A DNA stretch of 64,000 nt, from contig BSQZ01000014.1 of NCBI GenBank assembly GCA_033239005.1, forward strand, positions 1,050,001-1,114,000, in the 5' to 3' direction. Positions 61,192 to 64,000 of the stretch are shown here, piece by piece. The DNA comes from Lamellibrachia satsuma. Its lineage: Eukaryota; Annelida; Polychaeta; Sabellida; Siboglinidae. Within the stretch, counting starts at the first letter, position 1. Every line of letters starts with the position of its first letter. Under the pieces are notes generated by a model that saw nothing but the letters and a program-made list of their open reading frames with translations, did no database searches and had not been told where the DNA came from. The position numbers were made by a program, and so were the translations under genes.

Positions 61192-62437
61192 CTAGTTTAA
61201 AGAATGTTTACTTCCAAAAATATTTGTCATTGTACCCAAGTCGCTATCTACTGCTGCTGAAAGTTTGTCCGCGAATACTGCCGCCCCCTTTCCACTTAAA
61301 TGAAGCCCATCCTTCATGTACATATCACCCCTCCCAACAAAACTTTCCCATAAATCCACAAATCCAACTTCCTCTTCCCTACACAGCCTCTGGACTAACA
61401 TGTTAATTGCCATCCCCCGACAATTTCGATATTTATGACCCCTCCTGCCCATCACAGGTAAAATCCCTGACAGTATTACCTGCTCAACCCGCGTCTGTTT
61501 TAGTGTTCTGACCAACTGCCTATATTTCCTAACTATGGCAGTTGTACCCTCCCTCTCTACGTTATTTGTCCCTACATGTACTAAAACAGATCCACCCTTA
61601 CCCGAGCCTACGATGTTTTTTACCCTCTCAGTTATCGCCTCTATTTTGGCTCCAGGCAAGCAGACCACCACATCATCTCCCTTGTTTAAGACTCTGTCGG
61701 TCTTCCTAACTATCGAATCCCCCACAAACACCCTCGCTCTCTTCCTCACCCCTCTATCACTGCTGCAGAATAACTCTTCCTTTCGATCCCCTCCATCACA
61801 TTCTGTCCTGACCCCTTCCCTTCCGTCTCCCCCACTCCCTTCTCCTTCCCTCCTGTCTCCCCTACTCCCCTCTCCTTCACTCCGGTTGTTTTCCCTCCCG
61901 TCTCCCCCACTCCCTTCTCCTTCCCTCCTGTCTCCGCTACTCCCCTCTCCTTCACCCCGGTTGTCTTCCCTCCCGTCTCCCCACTCCCTTCTCCTTCCCT
62001 CCTGTCTCCCCTACTCCCCTCTCCTTCACCCCGGTTGTCTTCCCTCCCGTTCCTTTCCTTCCCGTCTCCTTACGTCCTGTCTCCCTATGACCTGTCACCT
62101 TCCCTCCTCTCAGCTTCCTCCCAGGCTGAGGTGAGCTCTCCCTAGCATCTCTTGTGTCTTTCCCCACTTTATCGTCTACTGTTCCCTCACCGGAACTACT
62201 GGCACAACTCCCCTGATCCCTTCCCACCATTGCCACAACGAGCAGTCTCAGCTCTTTCAACTCCACCTCTATTTCCTTCATCCTTGCGCATCCCCTACAC
62301 TCAAAATTAAAACTATCTGCCTGGACCTCAGCCCAGGACTTTTCGCACCCAGACTTGACGAAATCTACCCAGTTACTACAACTGCCACAAATTACGTGCC
62401 TTGTGGCCTTTAACTGTCGTTTGCACGGGGCCATCAT
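61192..62437 (-). pseudogene. CR1 ORF1: zinc finger, coiled coil and SGNH esterase
   Basis: Starts MMAPCKRQLKATRHVICGSC. The Cys pattern (CGSC, GC, ECRGC) suggests a PHD-like or gag-like zinc finger over residues 17-50, followed by a short coiled coil (MKEIEVELKELRLLVVAMV). Next is a 100-residue linker of GGKEKGVGET/GGKTTGVKER-type repeats, then an SGNH hydrolase domain: FVGDSIVRKTD (nucleophile Ser), HVGTNN, and MYMKDGLHLSGKG (Asp/His). CR1-clade ORF1 proteins are known to carry such esterase domains. Frameshifts lie in the linker (near 61955) and near 61750. Confidence 0.88.
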
Positions 62438-62640
62438 ACAATTTAGTTTTAATTAGTGTGCTACGTTAGCCTTGAATAAGGCTGTTTTTGTGATCAAAAG
62501 AACACTTTAGGCTAAAAATCCTGCCACCTAGCGAATACGGAGAACACTGTGTAACAAAACAACGAAGTGAGTGTGTACTAATTTACGCTAAAGTCCTGCT
62601 GTTAATTCCTTTTTACCGAAAACGTTGACTACCACTATGT

Positions 62641-62686
62641 CAGATATTACCTTATGTATGTAATTTAAGTAAATAAATCACTTTAT

Positions 62687-62722
<36 letters not shown>

Positions 62723-63129
62723 CTAATGTAAACGATAGCTCGATGCACGGGTTGAATGACTTGTAACAAACTCCCTTTTATCACTCGTTGAGTTTGAATC
62801 CGGGAAAAAAAAATACTACCTCTGTTAACAACAACGGTTTCTTAATATATGTCTACAAGAAGTTGGTGAACAATATATGTATAATACTAATACTTATTCT
62901 AACCAATATTCACTGTTACTGACTATTCACTATGTTATCTAATTTTTCGAATTGTAAACACCCCTATTAACGCTCGCTGAATTCCCTGACAGAATCCGAA
63001 ACTAACTTACTCTAAAATACTCCCTCTGACTAATAATTAACAAAACCTGTTTCCTAATATATGTCTACAATACGTTTGTGTATAATATATATGCAATAGT
63101 AATACTTATTCTATTTGATATTCCACGTA
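62641..63129. other. non-coding, AT-rich
   Basis: A 27-bp AT tract at about 62694-62720. Two diverged copies of a roughly 200-bp segment (both with CTTAATATATGTCTACAA and AGTAATACTTATTCTA-like sequence) lie at about 62815-62930 and 63040-63115. Confidence 0.5.
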
Positions 63130-63440
63130 TTTCTGTAAATGATCTACACCAAATTCAAGTCGCTGCACCAAGTCCAAGTAGCCGGAAGTTCAATAAAGAA
63201 TATGCTCAATAAACTAAGCTGAATAGAAGATGTACTTAAAACTGGCAATATGAAATCAAAACAAAATAGACTAAAACAGATTAAGCATGACAATATATAA
63301 TTATAAAAGGTTATCAAAATAATAATTGATGAAAGACATGTCTTTAGCCGGGATGTAAGCCTATCCAGGGTAGGCATAGCTAATGCCACCTGTCTCGATT
63401 GGAAGAAAGAACAGCGAAAGTACATGGCCAAGTACCGAGG
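63130..63440. repeat. dispersed repeat, copy 2
   Basis: Co-linear with 35690-36040 (see there). The match ends near GTACATGGCCAAGTACCGAG. Confidence 0.7.
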
Positions 63441-64000
63441 TCTACCCATAGTACCAACCTGAGGGGGGAACTGTCTGATTTCACATCGAAGTCTCGTGAA
63501 TACTTAGACGTGCGAGACCCAACCGCGGAACAGGAAGGTCTATGAAAAATGCACACTGATGAGTTGCGTGGAGCCATATACGCTAACGTGGGTATAGGGG
63601 GTGAAGGGTTCGTGAAGCAAGTGAGAAACAACAAATCCTCCACCATCTGTAACCCGACCATATACACGGTATATGGTACGTCAGGGAACAGTTTAATTAG
63701 GAAGAATGCCACAAAAAATGCGGTTTTAGAACCCTGCATACAATGCGGTTAAGAAGATATCAACTTGAAATTCTAAAGATATTGAATGGTTATGAAAGTA
63801 TTAATTCATATAGTTTTTTCACTTTCACTCGCGAAACAAAAATCATGGTTTTGGAGTTATGCATCTACAAGAGTTAATAACAACTAAACACGTGCAAATA
63901 AAATCAAGACTATCACGCCAAGGTTTACTCAGAATGCATTCTAAAAGTGGGTGGGCTGACATGTTAACCAGCGCGAACGATAAGCGCATTCGCATTTCTG
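63441..64000. other. unassigned end of window
   Basis: A 67-codon plus-strand frame (63549-63752; ELRGAIYANVGIGGEGFVKQ) has no recognisable domain. The next stretch near 63750-63800 reads RRYQLEILKILNGYESIN, a CR1 thumb-like fragment (compare IEVFKILNGYENID in the copy at 58319), so CR1 sequence probably continues here. Confidence 0.45.

Larger units (their letters stand above)
58215..62640 (-). mobile_element. near full-length CR1-type LINE
   Basis: Minus strand: a leader from about 62640, ORF1 (62437-61192), ORF2 (61169-58319), and a 3' UTR with GGACTCTCGATAAGCCAATG ending GGATGGCAAATCTTGTTAAA near 58215. It is the best-preserved element here. A few single-base frameshifts make it inactive as it stands. 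It is the reference for the CR1 fragments at 14757, 22060, 24290, 26640, 29035 and 45545. Confidence 0.93.

Overview
This is a stretch of an animal nuclear genome, most likely from a marine invertebrate. The evidence is spliced genes with GT-AG introns, CR1-type, RTE-like and other non-LTR retrotransposons, Ty3/Gypsy and BEL/Pao remnants, a tRNA-derived SINE, and very long (AT)n, (GA)n/(CT)n and (AC)n microsatellites. Nothing looks bacterial or plasmid-borne, and the species cannot be fixed from the sequence alone.

The host content is a local family of glycosyltransferase genes of family GT31, related to core-1 beta-1,3-galactosyltransferase (C1GALT1, T-synthase). The ancestral gene has three coding exons. 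Exon 1 (about 235 nt) encodes a type II membrane anchor and stem. Exon 2 (644 nt, a phase-1 junction before it and a phase-0 junction after it) encodes the catalytic domain with a DDD metal-binding motif. Exon 3 (126 nt) encodes a short C-terminus. Gene A (+, exons 2-3 at 211-1582) runs in from the left. Gene B (-, 16344-20246) and gene C (-, 28547-33302) are complete and open. Gene D (+, 50557-55348) has good exons 2 and 3, but a 5'-truncated LINE has landed inside exon 1. Broken copies are an orphan exon 1 (14036-14211), E (23158-23967), H (25113-25183), F (36212-36589) and G (42606-43055).

The paralogues share more than exons. Intron 1 carries a recognisable conserved module. Three copies (orphan, B, D) have a five-codon upstream ORF, M-(H/R)-(F/L)-(I/V)-stop, at the same place ahead of the main ATG. 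Microsatellites sit at corresponding positions in intron 2 and often after the stop codon. Different copies have amplified different short segments into arrays: a 70-bp promoter segment x12 in D, a 43-bp intron-1 segment x12 in B, and a roughly 30-bp intron-1 minisatellite in C.

Layout: 1-1650 gene A; 1650-9600 non-coding with 43-bp and 32-bp arrays; 9600-13400 SINE plus Gypsy remnants; 13480-14756 orphan exon 1; 14757-15905 CR1 debris; 16344-20640 gene B; 22060-25785 CR1 debris with pseudogenes E and H; 26395-27215 nested LINE fragments; 28547-33830 gene C; 34690-35100 Gypsy gag; 36212-36589 pseudogene F; 38840-41500 BEL/Pao and LINE fragments; 40390-43055 pseudogene G; 44830-45520 an array with CTCF-like motifs; 45545-49311 a CR1 copy; 49456-55740 gene D; 55770-56545 another LINE; 57446-57790 an unrecognised ORF; 58215-62640 a nearly full-length CR1 with both ORFs; 62640-64000 no gene recognised.
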